A DNA stretch of 64,000 nucleotides, taken from contig JAULSN010000001.1 in NCBI GenBank assembly GCA_033439765.1, forward strand, positions 558,001 to 622,000. Direction: 5' to 3'. Positions 10,908 to 21,492 of the stretch are shown one piece after another. A program made the position numbers and the translations under genes. Under the pieces are notes generated by a model that was not told the origin of the DNA, did not search any database, and saw only the letters and a list, made by a program, of their open reading frames with translations. The stretch is from Lasiosphaeria ovina. Its lineage: Eukaryota > Ascomycota > Sordariomycetes > Sordariales > Lasiosphaeriaceae. Each line of letters starts with the position of its first letter. Position 1 is the first letter of the stretch.

Positions 10908-11672
10908 TCACTGCACCGTTATGCCCCCGCTGGAGTCGACGGTTGCGCCCGTCGTGTTGGAGTCCCTCATGAGGTAGACAAATGCCTCGGCGACCTCCTC
11001 GGGCGTGCCGACCTTGCCCAGCAGCGCCGTCTTCGCGAAGAAGTCCCTGGCGCCCTTGCGGTCCTCGGGCGTGGGCCCCCAGAGCTCCGTCTCGGTTGCG
11101 CCGGGGTGCACGACGTTGACGCGCAGCGGTGCCAGGTCGAGGGCGAGCCCGCGCGCCAAGCCCTCGAGGCCGGCCGCAAAGCACGCGGCGGCGGGCCAGC
11201 CCTTGATGGGCTTGCCGCCCGCGCGGCCGCCGCAGAAGGCCAGGCTCGACGTATAGCCGGGCGCGAGGAAGCGCGGGGCCAGCTTGGCGATCAGCGCGGG
11301 TGCCACGATCGCCAGCTGCGCCTGCCCGAGGATGAAGTCTCTGTCGGTGCGCGCGATGGTGCGCATGCCGGCGCGGCCGGCCGTGACGACGACGTGGTCG
11401 AGCTGGCGGGTGCCGCCGGCCGTGACGTCGGCGAACAGCTTCTCGAGGCGCGCCTCCACGTCGGGCCGCGACAGGTCGACGGTGAAGCCGCGGACGTCGG
11501 CGGTGGCGGGCGACTCGGCCTTGAGTCTCGCGACAGCATCGGCGACACGGCCCGCGTTGGACGACGCGATGCACACGCGCGCGCCCTGCTCGGCAGCGAG
11601 CCTGGCGACGGCGGCCCCGATGCCCGACGAGCCGCCGATCACGAGGAGCGATTGGCCCGAAATCGAAGGCAT
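10908..11672 (-). CDS. Short-chain dehydrogenase family protein lacking the Tyr-Lys pair
   Basis: A single exon gives 254 residues, the usual SDR size. The N-terminal Rossmann motif GGSSGIG and the VDLSRPDV acidic region are intact, as is the later RVNVVHPGATETEL segment. Where classical SDRs carry Y-x-x-x-K, this protein reads GWPAAACFAAGLEGLARGL, so both the catalytic tyrosine and lysine are missing. Such divergent SDRs exist as a subfamily and may be non-classical reductases or have lost redox activity. The gene lies between the P450 and the MFS exporter, in the same orientation as both, which suggests cluster membership. Substrate unknown; an NAD(P)-binding fold is likely. Confidence 0.85.
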   Translation of the reverse strand: MPSISGQSLLVIGGSSGIGAAVARLAAEQGARVCIASSNAGRVADAVARLKAESPATADVRGFTVDLSRPDVEARLEKLFADVTAGGTRQLDHVVVTAGRAGMRTIARTDRDFILGQAQLAIVAPALIAKLAPRFLAPGYTSSLAFCGGRAGGKPIKGWPAAACFAAGLEGLARGLALDLAPLRVNVVHPGATETELWGPTPEDRKGARDFFAKTALLGKVGTPEEVAEAFVYLMRDSNTTGATVDSSGGITVQ

Positions 11673-12595
11673 GTTGACGGTTGCAGGCGCAGGCTATCGG
11701 CGTTGGATGAGACTGAGGGTGTGTCGATGCGGCAAGGTGTGCGATGCGGCTCAAGTCAGACTTTGGCCTCTTGGAGTTTAGACTGCGAGGCGGGCGGAAT
11801 GGTGGATTCAAACTCGTGCTTTCCTCGCGCTCTACAGTATGGAGGGCTGTCATATGGGTGTGCACTCCATAATCAAGGCCTGTTCATGTACATGCCCACA
11901 TCGCTCATGGGGCAGGCGGCCTGATTAGTGGTAAGGTGCACTGCCGGGGCAGGTTGAGCCGGGTCGGGCCCTCAATGGCCGATTATTTGTCAGTAGCCGA
12001 GCAATGTTGGCCCGACCTACGCAATGCGATCATAATGCGATGCGGCACAAAGCCCTACTGCAGGGCTGCCACAACCATGATCCAAGATACCACCGTGGCA
12101 GCGTGGCTGCAATGCCGCGAACCTCAACGCTTCTGTCGATCGAAGCGCAGCTCAACCAAGATGAACTAGCTTCAATCCGGGTTGCGATGGCGTAGCCGCG
12201 GGGCTTGGCGCGTCACCGGACAGGTGAGGTACAAGTGCAGTACATTCCGAGTACCTCTACTATCGAGCCAGGGAAGCACGGGCACTAACGGCTTGGCGGC
12301 TGCCCCACGCACACAATGCGACGGGAGGATGCATGCCAGGGAACATCGAAAATACAGTATTACAGTGGTATTATCCATACATGCAACTAAGGTATCTGAT
12401 GCACTACGTCCGCGCTGTCGCTTGATGTACATGTATAAGGTATTGGTCTATGCTGGTGTCGCTCGCCAAGTCCACTTCTTCCCGTAACGCCACCCCCCAG
12501 CCTGGCCCCTGGGAGCGTTGCCGACAGCCAGTCTATTTTCCTCCGCACCACAAGTACCAGCCTCGGTACCAGCCTCGGCAGCTCGCGATGGCGGC
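11673..12595. other. Intergenic, no gene supported
   Basis: This stretch is the 5' region of the SDR and the 3' region of the MFS gene. Open frames are short and lack features. Confidence 0.5.
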
Positions 12596-14515
12596 TTAAA
12601 CCGCGATAGGGATCACCTTCTCCTCGGCCGTGCTGGCGTCATGTTTAGGCATCCGTTTGAAGGGGATGATAAGCGAGATCAGAACGGTCAGTGCAGCGCC
12701 AGCCAGGGAAAAGGCAAACACGTCCTTGATGCCGACCATGTAGGCGTCGAGCACGGCGGCGAGGTCGGCGCCCCGGAAGACGTGCTGGAGCTCGGACGCA
12801 CCCGTGGCGAGGACTATGCCGGGGTTGAGGTTCGGCGCCTCGGCGGCGAGGGTCTGCAGCAGGCGGTTCGCAAAGAGGGACTGCGCTGCCGTGACAAAGT
12901 AGGCGCCGCTGATGGAGTTGCACACTGGGCGGGGTCAGCAGAGTCGACACACGATGCGGCAGGCTGGACTTACTGAGCATGATGCCCGTAATGGACGCCA
13001 CGTTCTCGGGCTTGGCGAAGATCTGCGCCGTGGTCATGGGCACCTGGTTGCCGAGGCCAATGCCGAACCCGAACAGGATCTGCGGGCCAATGTACCGGGC
13101 CTTGGACGAGTCGATCTCCAGCGTGTAGATCAGGGCCGCGCCGGCCGTGGCGACCAGCCCGCTGGCGAGCTCGAACGGCTGGAGGAGACGGGTCTTGCCG
13201 ATGAGGAAGCCGCTGAACATGGCGCCGAGGGCAAAGAAGGCCATGAACGGCAGGTTGTTGACGCCGCTGTCGATGGCCGACTGGCCGTGGATGGACTGGA
13301 AGTAGATGGGCAGGTAGAAGAGGACCTGGAAGTTGCCCAGATTGATGCTGGCGCAGGTCAGCAACAGCACGGCGGGCAGGCAGGCAAGGCAAGGCAGGCA
13401 AACAGCACTGCGGCAAGCGCGGGCAGCAACTCACATCCAGCCGTACAGCGCGTTGGTCCAAATCAGGCGCGACTTGAGCAGCGACAGCGGCACCATGGCG
13501 TACTCGCCCTGGAGCCACTCGGTGACCCAAAAGCCGACGGTCAGGACGACCCACATGACCAGCGTGGCGACGACGCTGCCGTCGCTCCACGGCTTGGTCT
13601 GGCCGCCCCACTGCAGGGCCAGGGTGAAGCTCACGAGCGACGTGAGCAGCAAGCTGAAGCCTGGCAGGTCGAGCTGCAGCAGAATCTCCTTCCACGTGGC
13701 CGGCATGGGCTGGATGTGCTTGGGAATCTTGAAGAAGATCAACAGCATGGCGACGATGGGGCCGCCGACGGGCAGGTTGATCCAGAAGCACCAGCGCCAC
13801 GTGGCGTTGCTCGTGAAGGCGCCGCCGATCAGCGGGCCGACAATGGTGGACATCATGAAGACGCCCATCCACAGGCCGATGAGCATGGGCCGCTTGCGGG
13901 GCTCGGCCACGTACGTGATCATGAGCACGGAGCCGCCCAGCGTGCCCGAGCAGCCCCAGCCCTGGAGCGCGCGGCCGACGATCAGGGACGCGCTGTTGGG
14001 CGCCGCCGCCGCCAGGATGCTCCCGATCAGGAACAGGGCCACCGACGCCAGGTAGACCAGCTTGCCCGAGAAGTACTTGTATAGCTTGCCCCACATGGGC
14101 GCCGACGTGCCGACGAGGAGGAAGCAGGCGCTGCCATACCATCCCACGTCGTCGAGCCGGCGGAACTCGTCCGTGATGCCGGGGATGGCGGTCGCGACGA
14201 TGCCCTGGAACGAACGGTCAGACCTGAGCGTCACTGTCGAGGCACGATAGCCGACCGGCATCAGGGGTGGTGCCTTTGACTCACAATGTCCAATGCCGCG
14301 AGCAGAGTGCTGAGGAAGATGGTGGCCATGATCATGACCAGCTGGAAGCCCTTCACGTACTCGGGCTCGGCCGCAGCCTCGCCGGTGCCGACATCTCTCT
14401 TCTCTGGGAGGCTGTCTGAGTGCTCGCCGTTGCTGGCCGTGTCGGTGGTGTGGCCCGACTCCTTCGCGGCCGCGGCCGCGTTGGCCGCGTCATATTCAGG
14501 CGCCTGAGCCGACAT
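12596..14515 (-). CDS. MFS exporter, 14-TM drug:H+ antiporter type
   Basis: Four exons (14285-14515, 13435-14204, 12974-13347, 12596-12924) sum to 567 residues with consistent phases. A charged, low-complexity N-terminal tail precedes the first helix (QLVMIMATIFLSTLLAALD). IVATAIPGITDEF follows as in toxin and drug exporters, then WYGSACFLLVGTSAPMWGKL, the motif-C-like VGPLIGGAFTSNATWRWCFW, and C-terminal helices ending in a lysine-rich tail. Proteins of this shape export secondary metabolites at the plasma membrane (aflT/TRI12-like). Position inside the PKS cluster makes export of its end product or self-protection the likely role. The first intron is 80 bp and contains a small open frame, which is not coding. 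Confidence 0.93.
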
Positions 14516-15392
14516 GTTGCTGTGTTGTCTCTAGTCTAGGTGGTCTGACTCCAATGCCGAGATCTTTGGGAAGCAGCGAAAAGGGAAGGTTTTGATGCAA
14601 GGCGACTCGCTTTAAGCAGCCGCGTCGGCGTGTTTACACGGGCACATGCAGACAGGGGAAGGCGCCAGATGTGCATCGAACAGTTCGGGGCCTGGGACGA
14701 TGACCAAGAAGACAACCGAACGGGGAAATCTCAGGCCGACCGCGGCCAATTCAAAGACCACAGCTGGTCAGCCGACAAAGCCACAGGGAAAATGTCATTT
14801 CGGGATTGAACGAACACATGGACAGCGTCCCAAAAGGGGCACCGTCAAGGAGAGGTACGGAGGTACATGGCCGCCCCACAGCAAACACATCCTGATTACA
14901 AAGGTCGGGCCAATTCCTCCCCGGCTTGTCTAATCGCGGCACGGTCCGCCCACCGCCAACGGGCCAATGGGGCAAATGCAGCCATCGGCGCCAAGACGTC
15001 GGCCAACCCCGTCGCTGTCGCTGATCGCACGGCCGGGCCACATGCACGCTGCCGGCCAGAGCTAGATCACCCGCGGACGATTGCCGCGCTCTTGCGGCAT
15101 CCCACCTGGCGTTGCCTGCCGGGTTCCCTCAGGCGTTGCCTGCCGGGTTCCCTCACAAACCTGCGACAAACAGCGGGCACAGACAGGCACCGAAACGGCC
15201 AAGCAACCCCCTTCGAGCGCAGCGAGCAGCCCGCCGCAGGCGCCCCCGGAGGGCCGCCAGAGGCAAAGGACAACTGCTTGTCATCAAGCAAGGCACGCAC
15301 ATACGCAGTGACAGTGGTTTCATTCAACTATTGCCCACGGGCCGAGCCCGAATCGCCACCAGCTCGAAATCCATCGCGCTATCTAGGGTAGT
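14516..15392. other. Intergenic between MFS and dehydratase genes
   Basis: Promoter side of the MFS gene and 3' side of the dehydratase gene. It holds a 24-bp direct duplication (15109-15156, GGCGTTGCCTGCCGGGTTCC and four further bases, twice) and repeat fragment C (15211-15265). No gene supported. Confidence 0.6.
15211..15265 (-). repeat. Dispersed repeat core, fragment C
   Basis: Reverse complement of the GC-rich core (CCTCCGGCGGCCCTCCGGGG through GCTGCGCTCG) with one or two differences. It begins about 127 nt beyond the dehydratase stop codon, in that gene's sense orientation. Confidence 0.8.
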
Positions 15393-15978
15393 CTAGTCCT
15401 CGGTGAAAATCTTGTCGTAGTCGTGCTCGGCCCAGCGGATGTCCGGGGTCAGGCCGGCAAACTTCCACACGCCGGCGACGCGGCGGTAGCGCACGGTCGC
15501 CTTGCCGTGGGCGTGGCCCCTGTAGAGGACGTCGGCGAGGCCGTCGTCCTTGTACTTCTGGTGCGCGACGCGCATCTGGTGGTAGCCCGTGATGGTGTCG
15601 GCGCCCGTCTGCACCCACCGGCCGGCGCCGATGAGGTGCTGCGTCTTGATGCGCTTGTTGCCGAGGAAGTGCGCGCTCGACGCCATGCCCAGGAACTCGG
15701 GCGCCGGCATGTCCTCCCACACCTTGTTCATGACGGTCGTGTAGTCAATCTGCGGCTGTCAGCCCTTGCTCTGGTGGGGAGGCTGCAAGTGACGCACAAA
15801 CAGCGTCGGCGCGATGCACCTGGCCAGGCGGTCCCAGTCCTTGGTGTCGTAGCTCTCGGCCCACTCGAAGATGGCGGCCTGGCAGCCCAGGACATCTGTT
15901 TCTCGTGAGCTAGGGCTTGGGTCAGCTGGAGCCGGGCTTACCTTGGACGGCGGGCTGTGGTTCTGCGGGTTCGGCCAT
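15393..15978 (-). CDS. Scytalone-dehydratase-like protein (MdpB type)
   Basis: Three exons (15942-15978, 15798-15895, 15393-15749) give 163 residues, typical for the family. The order of conserved blocks matches scytalone dehydratases: [34 protein letters not shown], a [10 protein letters not shown] segment with the catalytic-type His, [26 protein letters not shown] and [12 protein letters not shown]. Fungal dehydratases of this type act on hydroxylated dihydro-aromatics; in monodictyphenone-type pathways the homologue cooperates with an SDR to remove a hydroxyl from emodin hydroquinone. The gene is divergent from exactly such an SDR at 16464, with 485 bp of shared promoter. The tiny first exon (37 nt) fixes the start, since exon 2 has no in-frame upstream ATG. 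Confidence 0.9.
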
Positions 15979-16463
15979 GGCGTGCTGTGCGTTGAGATTG
16001 TCCCGAGGCGAGTAGACGTGGCACTCGACGCCAGGAGAGGTCGGGACCGCCTTGGCAGGGCGGCAGCCGCTATATGGTGTTTTGCGGTGTGCACTGCCGG
16101 GGCGTGGGCGTGTGTTGGCGCGGGCAATCCTTTGGCCACGAGACCTGACCGGCCGCAATGACCCGAAGCCCGAAGCCGAAGCCGAAGCCGAAGCCGAAGC
16201 CAAAGCCGACACCAATGCCGATGCCGATGCACCGCACGCGGCGCTCGCGTCTTTCGGGGTCCGACCAGCAACGCGGCTGCGGTAGTCGAGCGCGGCCCAG
16301 ACGCTGGCTGGCGGCGTTCGCGAGCCCTCGCCCCGTGGCGACGCAATCGAGCGGCTTCATAAAGACGATTCGCCGTGTTGTCTGCCGACCGGTTCACGGC
16401 CAGCCCATCGTCCCTCCCAGCCCATCGTCCCTCCCAGCCCCAGCAGAACACAAACCAAACACC
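15979..16463. promoter_or_regulatory. Divergent promoter with GAAGCC repeat and AflR-type palindrome
   Basis: This is the shared upstream region of the dehydratase and SDR genes. A hexanucleotide tract, (GAAGCC)n grading into (GATGCC)n, occupies 16163-16230. At 16254-16264 there is TCGGGGTCCGA, which fits TCG-N5-CGA, the binding consensus known for AflR-type regulators. A chance match in a GC-rich 485-bp region is quite possible, so the site is a candidate only. Confidence 0.4.
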
Positions 16464-17258
16464 ATGACGACCCCCTACATCCCCGGCCGCCTCGACGGCA
16501 AAGTCGCGCTCGTCACGGGCTCGGGCCGCGGCATCGGCGCGGCCATGGCGCTGCAGCTGGGCAAGCTCGGCGCCAAGGTGGTGGTCAACTACTCCAACTC
16601 GGCCGAGCACGCCGAGAAGGTGGTGGCCGAGATCAAGAGCTACGGCACCGACGCCGTCGCCCTCAAGGCCGACGTGCGCGACGTCAAGCAGACGGTCAAG
16701 CTGTTCGAGGACGCCGTGGCGCACTTCCGCCGCCTCGACATTGTGTGCAGCAACGCCGGCGTCGTCAGCTTCGGCCACCTCAGCGAGGTGACCGAGGACG
16801 AGTTCGACCGCGTCTTCAGCCTCAACACGCGCGGCCAGTTCTTCGTCGCGCGCGAGGCCTACCGCCACCTCAACGAGGGCGGCCGCATCATCCTCATGTC
16901 GTCCAACACGGCCCGCGACTTCAGCGTGCCGCGCCACTCGCTGTACTCGGCCTCCAAGGGCGCCATCGACTCCTTCGTGCGCGTGCTCTCCAAGGACTGC
17001 GGCGACAAGAAGATCACCGTCAACGCCGTCGCCCCCGGCGGCACCGTCACCGACATGTTCCACGCCGTCTCGGAGCACTACATCCCCAACGGCGCCAAGT
17101 ACTCCCCCGAGGAGCGCCAGCAGATGGCCGCCTTCGCCTCGCCCCTGCACCGCAACGGCTACCCCGAGGACATTGCCCGCGTCGTCGCCTTCCTGGCCAG
17201 CAAGGAGGCCGAGTGGATCAACGGCAAGATCATCACCCTGGACGGCGGCGCTGCGTGA
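16464..17258 (+). CDS. Polyhydroxyanthracene/naphthol reductase SDR (MdpC type)
   Basis: A single-exon, 264-residue classical SDR. It has TGSGRGIG for cofactor binding, the NAG motif in [10 protein letters not shown], catalytic Ser in LMSSNT, the Y-x-x-x-K motif in [14 protein letters not shown] and [13 protein letters not shown] after it, ending in ITLDGGAA. Sequence and length match the tetrahydroxynaphthalene reductase / versicolorin reductase / MdpC group, NADPH-dependent cytosolic enzymes that reduce phenolic rings. In emodin-derived pathways this enzyme reduces emodin hydroquinone before dehydration. The divergent dehydratase neighbour is the expected partner. The start is the ATG in ACACCATGACG, a good fungal start context. 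A melanin-type reductase is the alternative, but the cluster context argues against it. Confidence 0.94.
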   Translation: MTTPYIPGRLDGKVALVTGSGRGIGAAMALQLGKLGAKVVVNYSNSAEHAEKVVAEIKSYGTDAVALKADVRDVKQTVKLFEDAVAHFRRLDIVCSNAGVVSFGHLSEVTEDEFDRVFSLNTRGQFFVAREAYRHLNEGGRIILMSSNTARDFSVPRHSLYSASKGAIDSFVRVLSKDCGDKKITVNAVAPGGTVTDMFHAVSEHYIPNGAKYSPEERQQMAAFASPLHRNGYPEDIARVVAFLASKEAEWINGKIITLDGGAA

Positions 17259-17360
17259 GCGCGGGGGCACATCGTTGCACGTTGCCAGATAGATAGAATC
17301 CAGTAGCATCTCCTAATGAACCGTCATGAATCCCGCGTGCAGTCGCTTTTCTCGTGTTTT

Positions 17361-17412
17361 GCCTCCGGCGGCCATCCGGGGGCGCCTGCGGCGGGCTGCT
17401 CGCTGCGCTCGG
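17361..17412 (+). repeat. Dispersed repeat core, fragment D
   Basis: GC-rich core with one visible change (GGCCATCCGG for GGCCCTCCGG). It lies 103 nt downstream of the SDR stop codon in the sense orientation. No other feature in 17259-17700. Confidence 0.8.
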
Positions 17413-17700
17413 AGGGCCTGTTCAGTATTCGCTGCTCGCAATTGTTAGCCAGAGGCTATTACATTGAACTATTGCACGCCGCTGTCTTGTTACAGTTCAT
17501 CCGTTCGGCCTGCTCTTCACGCCGCCAGGCCATTGCCTGACGACCGGGGTTAGGGTTGGCGATTAGATCTCACTTGGGGCTTGCAGGGCTCTGGTTGGCA
17601 CGGCGACGGGTCAAATTCAGCTCAGACTACATAATACATAAGTGCAAACCGTGCAAAACTATATGCAGTACTCGATTACCCTCCGCCAATACTTGTCCCC

Positions 17701-18531
17701 TCAGCGCGGCCCCGTGTTGGCGGGCAGGTACGGGTGCAGAAACGGCAGGTAGTGGCGCACCAGGCCCATGAGGATGCACATGGGGGTGCCGGTGGGGAAC
17801 TTGGCCCTGCCGTGGGTGTTGACGATGCCGACGTTCTGGCCGTCGTAGCTGCCCGTGTCGTCGTCGACGGCCTCGATCATGGCGGCGGCCAGGTCGAGGT
17901 ACGACAGCGGGCTGTCCTGGTCGGTCAGGCTCAGGGCGTGGCCGCGCTGCACGTCGACCGACAGCGCGCCCGGCTTGGCGTAGATGGCCGTCAGCCACCC
18001 CGCCTCGGCGCGCAGCATCCGCTCCGTCTCCACCAGGTCCGCGTACACGTGCGACGCCGACCGCAGCAGCACCAGCTGCAGCAGCCACGGCACGTGCCGC
18101 GAGAGGTGGTCGTCGATGGTCGCCGACGACAGCAGCACCAGCTTGGGCAGCGGGCTGCCGGGCGAGGCGTCCCGGAGCCCCCGCAGCGCCTGCAACACGG
18201 CCGCCGCCGTGTCCTGCGCCAGGCGGCACCCGGGGATGTTGTCGTTGGTCGACACGACCAGGAACACGGCGCGGCAGCCGCGGATGCACGCCGCCAGCAG
18301 GTCGACGTCTTGCACGCTGCCCTCGAAGGCGGTGACGCGCCCGCCGTCCTTGATGTCGGGGAGCACCCGCAGGAGCTTGGCACGGTTGCGGCAGTAGGCG
18401 TGGACCTGCGCGCCGGGCTTGTTGAGCAGGTTTCCGATGAGCGCCGTGCCGCAGTTGCCCGTCGACCCCAAGACGGCGTAGGTGTTGGCCGGCGCCGTTG
18501 CGGCGAGGTGGCCAGTGGTGGGATGGTCCAT
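17701..18531 (-). CDS. NmrA/AvfA-like NAD(P)-binding oxidoreductase (MdpK type)
   Basis: A single exon of 276 residues is read from the Met before [10 protein letters not shown]; an upstream in-frame Met exists but would add a basic leader unlike the family. The N-terminal nucleotide-binding motif is [13 protein letters not shown], followed by [11 protein letters not shown] and VFLVVSTND, then a long C-terminal substrate domain. No Y-x-x-x-K motif is apparent, as usual for NmrA-like proteins. Homologues in aflatoxin (AvfA/AflI) and monodictyphenone (MdpK) clusters are implicated in oxidative rearrangement steps after the anthraquinone stage. Its position among the tailoring genes supports that reading. 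The exact reaction cannot be told from sequence. Confidence 0.85.
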   Translation of the reverse strand: MDHPTTGHLAATAPANTYAVLGSTGNCGTALIGNLLNKPGAQVHAYCRNRAKLLRVLPDIKDGGRVTAFEGSVQDVDLLAACIRGCRAVFLVVSTNDNIPGCRLAQDTAAAVLQALRGLRDASPGSPLPKLVLLSSATIDDHLSRHVPWLLQLVLLRSASHVYADLVETERMLRAEAGWLTAIYAKPGALSVDVQRGHALSLTDQDSPLSYLDLAAAMIEAVDDDTGSYDGQNVGIVNTHGRAKFPTGTPMCILMGLVRHYLPFLHPYLPANTGPR

Positions 18532-19002
18532 GGTTGCAGATGGCAAGAAGAGCCGAGTTTGTGCAGTGCAGCGCCGCGGAGAGGCAGGAACAGCTGCGAG
18601 GCCTGTGTCTTCTCGTAGCCTGCCGCCGCGTGGGTTAATTAGGGGAGGGCATGTTGGTACATCCACTAACTGTCAATCGCGGGTCGCATTGGTGCTCGGG
18701 ACATACGCGGCCACCGGGGCGGAAGTCAGCTTTGTCCCGCATTGAGCCGACGCGTCCACGCCCGCCCAGGTGGATCCAGTTCTAGTGTCCGTAAGTGCGA
18801 GGCTCACCGTTGCAAGCAGTCATGTTGACATTTTCGACATGCCCGTACACCTGCTCGGCAGTTAGGTAGGTAAGCAAGGCACTTGTTTCCCGCACGTCGT
18901 TCTCCGCGAGAAGACCTTCGCCGAACTGCTCACGAAATGCTACGGCAGCGGATCAATTGAATGTAAGACTCTAGATTCCATTGCTGACTTCGCCACCACC
19001 AC
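18532..19002. other. Intergenic, no gene supported
   Basis: Promoter side of the NmrA-like gene and 3' end of the SnoaL-like gene. Nothing distinctive. Confidence 0.5.
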
Positions 19003-19504
19003 TCAGTGACTCGCACCCAACTGCATCAGATACTGCTGGAACTTGGGAAAGAAATTGGCGTAAAACGCCGTGTCCACCATCTCCTCCAGCCTGCTCACTT
19101 TGGTGCCGTCCTCGGAGAAGGTGACGAAGATGGCGTACTCGTTGGTCCACTTCTCGCCCGGCAGCGGCGTGTCGGCCAGCGAAGTCGCGTAGACGGCCGC
19201 CGTGCCCCGCGCCGCGTCGTGCACCACCTGCTTGATGTCGAGCTGCGTCCAGTGTCAGCAAGTGCATGCATGCATGCGGCTGTGGGACGAAACCCGCCTC
19301 CCAGTTGGTCAAATTATCGACCAGCTTCGGGTATATGGCCTCGGCCGCGGCGCGCGAGTGCACCGGCGTGCCCAGGGACAGGGGCAGCAGCCTCTGCTTG
19401 AAGTCGTCAGACCACAGGTCGATGGTGGCTCTTGCGTTCTGGTCCTTCCACGACTCGAGGAACCTGTCGAGCGTGGCCGCCTGGACGTCGGCAGCGGCAG
19501 GCAT
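19003..19504 (-). CDS. SnoaL-like protein, candidate xanthone isomerase/cyclase
   Basis: Two exons (about 19289-19504 and 19003-19242) give about 151 residues. The intron is short (46 nt) and its only phase-compatible donor is the weak GTCCCA, so the junction is uncertain. The N-terminal half (RFLESWKDQNARATIDLWSD) and the C-terminal half (EKWTNEYAIFVTFSEDGTKV, EEMVDTAFYANFFPKF) fit the alpha+beta barrel of SnoaL-like proteins. These are small cytosolic cone-shaped folds acting as cyclases, isomerases or dehydratases without cofactor. A SnoaL-like isomerase, NsrQ, is part of known tetrahydroxanthone biosynthesis. Presence of a second SnoaL/NTF2-fold protein besides the MdpB-type dehydratase is therefore informative. 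Function is inferred by family and context. Confidence 0.8.
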
Positions 19505-20568
19505 GGTTGCAAGGGCTATTTCGAGAGTGCAGTGGGCTAGTCTGGGGAATTGGCATGCAGTTGCCTGAGATGCCGACCCAGAAGCCTCGATTGGCCCACG
19601 AGTAATGTAGTCGCCGTTGCGGCCCCGAAATACCCCGAACGGGCAATCGCCATTTGCTTAGGTCATCCTATCCAAGCCCGACGCCCTGAAGATTGTGTTG
19701 GTGGAGGTACTGGAACTGGGTGGCCTGTGGGGCTCGGCTCGGACCCGGTGGCGTGAACCGGGGTCGTCCTAATTCCTCCCGCATTCCGCAACATGCGGGT
19801 TTGCCATACGCAGGGCAGGGCGTGGCACATCCGAGTTACTAATCACCTACCCTGCGCAAGTCTGGGTCTGATGCCGATATTTCCAGAATCAAACAAACCG
19901 GAACCGCCGGATCGTAGAGGTCTAGAAGGCCGCATTCATTCCTTCGGATCCTGTTTTCCTCGGAGTTATGCAGCTGGGCGGGATATTCCGCGACTCGGCT
20001 TGTCGGAGCAGTTTACTTGCCAAACCGGGAGCCTGCGTCCAGCCAGCGCTTCCGGCAACTGATGCCGACGTTTGCATAAGCAACAGGCTTTTCGGGGCTG
20101 GGGGGCCAACAAGAGTAGGGCGGGTTTAAGGACAGACAAGATGGGGGCTGATGATAGACAAGACAGTCACGGGGGTTGAGGACGGACGAGGATAAATCCG
20201 GCCCGAGAATAGTTCCACCCTTGTGCAACCTGCTGCGCGAAGCCTGGAAGGAAGGGACTAGACAGCATATGGCTAGACGCAGCCTAGTCTGGTTCTAAAT
20301 TGAGTCCGAGAATCCCGGTGTGACAGCCAACCTCGATAATTACCAGATTGTAACGAATTACACGGCAATACGCAATGGCAACACGATGGTGACACAGGAG
20401 CAACACGACGGTAGCACACGAGGACATGAGAGGGACAGCCTAGATTTCGCCCTATCGTCCCGTCTATCTGTGTAACTGCAAACGGGACTAGTGCCCGTCC
20501 TGCCTGGCTCGCCCAGCAACACGGCGCTTGCCAAGGCGCCCCTGTCAGCCGGCAGCCGCCGTCCTCAC
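19505..20568. other. Intergenic, no gene supported
   Basis: Promoter side of the SnoaL-like gene and 3' side of the methyltransferase. Short featureless open frames only. Confidence 0.5.
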
Positions 20569-21492
20569 TCAGCGCCGCGTCGCCAAGATGATCTTGACGG
20601 GAAAGTAACCCTCGACCCGCTTGCCGCCGGCAAGCAGCGCGTCGAGCTCGGCGTACAGGCCCGCAAAGGCGTCGGGGAACTGCGAGATGAAGGGGAACGA
20701 GCCAAAGTGCTCGCGCACGCCCGCCAGGTCCGTCTCGAAGCTCCAGCCGGGCTCGTCCTCGCGCACGTCGACGTCGGCCGGGCCCGCGTAGCTGGGCTCG
20801 GCGGCCGCCCGGTGCGCCTCCTCGGGCGGCAGCATGCCCTGGATGCCGCCGTGGGCCATGTTGAGGTGGACGCGCAGGGCGCCGGGCACGAACAGCGCCT
20901 CGTCGAGCGGCGCCACGCTGTACTCGTCCTGCGTGCGCGCCATGACGCGGACCGTCTGGTCCGGGTCGTCGACGGTGCGCAGCAGCTGGCGCCCGCCCTC
21001 GTGGCTGAAGCGCGCCCACAGGTCCTGCAGCGCCGCGTCGTGGAACCGCGCGGGCCCGAACAGCGCCGCGGCGAAGGTGCCGCCCGGCCTGAGCTGCCGG
21101 GCGATGGCCGCCATGGCCGCGGCCTGCGGGTCCGGGAAGTGCATGACGTTGGTGGCGAAGACCATGTCGACGCCGCCCGGGGCCAGGTCGTCGGCCTCCT
21201 CGACCTTGGCGGCGCGGAAGCTGTACCCGTCGGTGCCCAGGCGGGCGCGGGCGAGGTCGACGTTGGTGGGCGCGATGTCGGACACGATGACGTGGGCGAA
21301 GCGGGCGCGCAGCCGCTGGGCGTAGGGTCCGTTGCCGGCGCCGACGTCGTGGACGGTGCCAAAGGCGCCGCCCTTGGCCTTGTGGTAGCCAAAGATGCGC
21401 TCGAAGAAGGACTCGGGCACCCGCGGCCGGCCCTTGACGTAGTTGTCCCAGAACTTGTCGTCGCGGGCGAAGATCGTGCCGGTGGAGTCCAT
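20569..21492 (-). CDS. Class I SAM-dependent methyltransferase
   Basis: A single exon of 307 residues starting at the Met before DSTGTIF; a Met ten codons further upstream is also in frame. After FWDNYVKGRP comes the SAM-binding motif I VHDVGAGNGPYAQRL, then VSDIAPTNVDLA (motif II region), AAKVEEADDL, and the VDMVFATNVMHFPDP motif III, followed by QLRPGGTFAAALFG. This is the UbiE/trans-aconitate-methyltransferase-like group common in fungal clusters. Within xanthone pathways such an enzyme can methylate the carboxylic acid released by ring opening, as reported for NsrG-type enzymes. Soluble, cytosolic. Substrate is inferred from context only. Confidence 0.9.
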   Translation of the reverse strand: MDSTGTIFARDDKFWDNYVKGRPRVPESFFERIFGYHKAKGGAFGTVHDVGAGNGPYAQRLRARFAHVIVSDIAPTNVDLARARLGTDGYSFRAAKVEEADDLAPGGVDMVFATNVMHFPDPQAAAMAAIARQLRPGGTFAAALFGPARFHDAALQDLWARFSHEGGRQLLRTVDDPDQTVRVMARTQDEYSVAPLDEALFVPGALRVHLNMAHGGIQGMLPPEEAHRAAAEPSYAGPADVDVREDEPGWSFETDLAGVREHFGSFPFISQFPDAFAGLYAELDALLAGGKRVEGYFPVKIILATRR

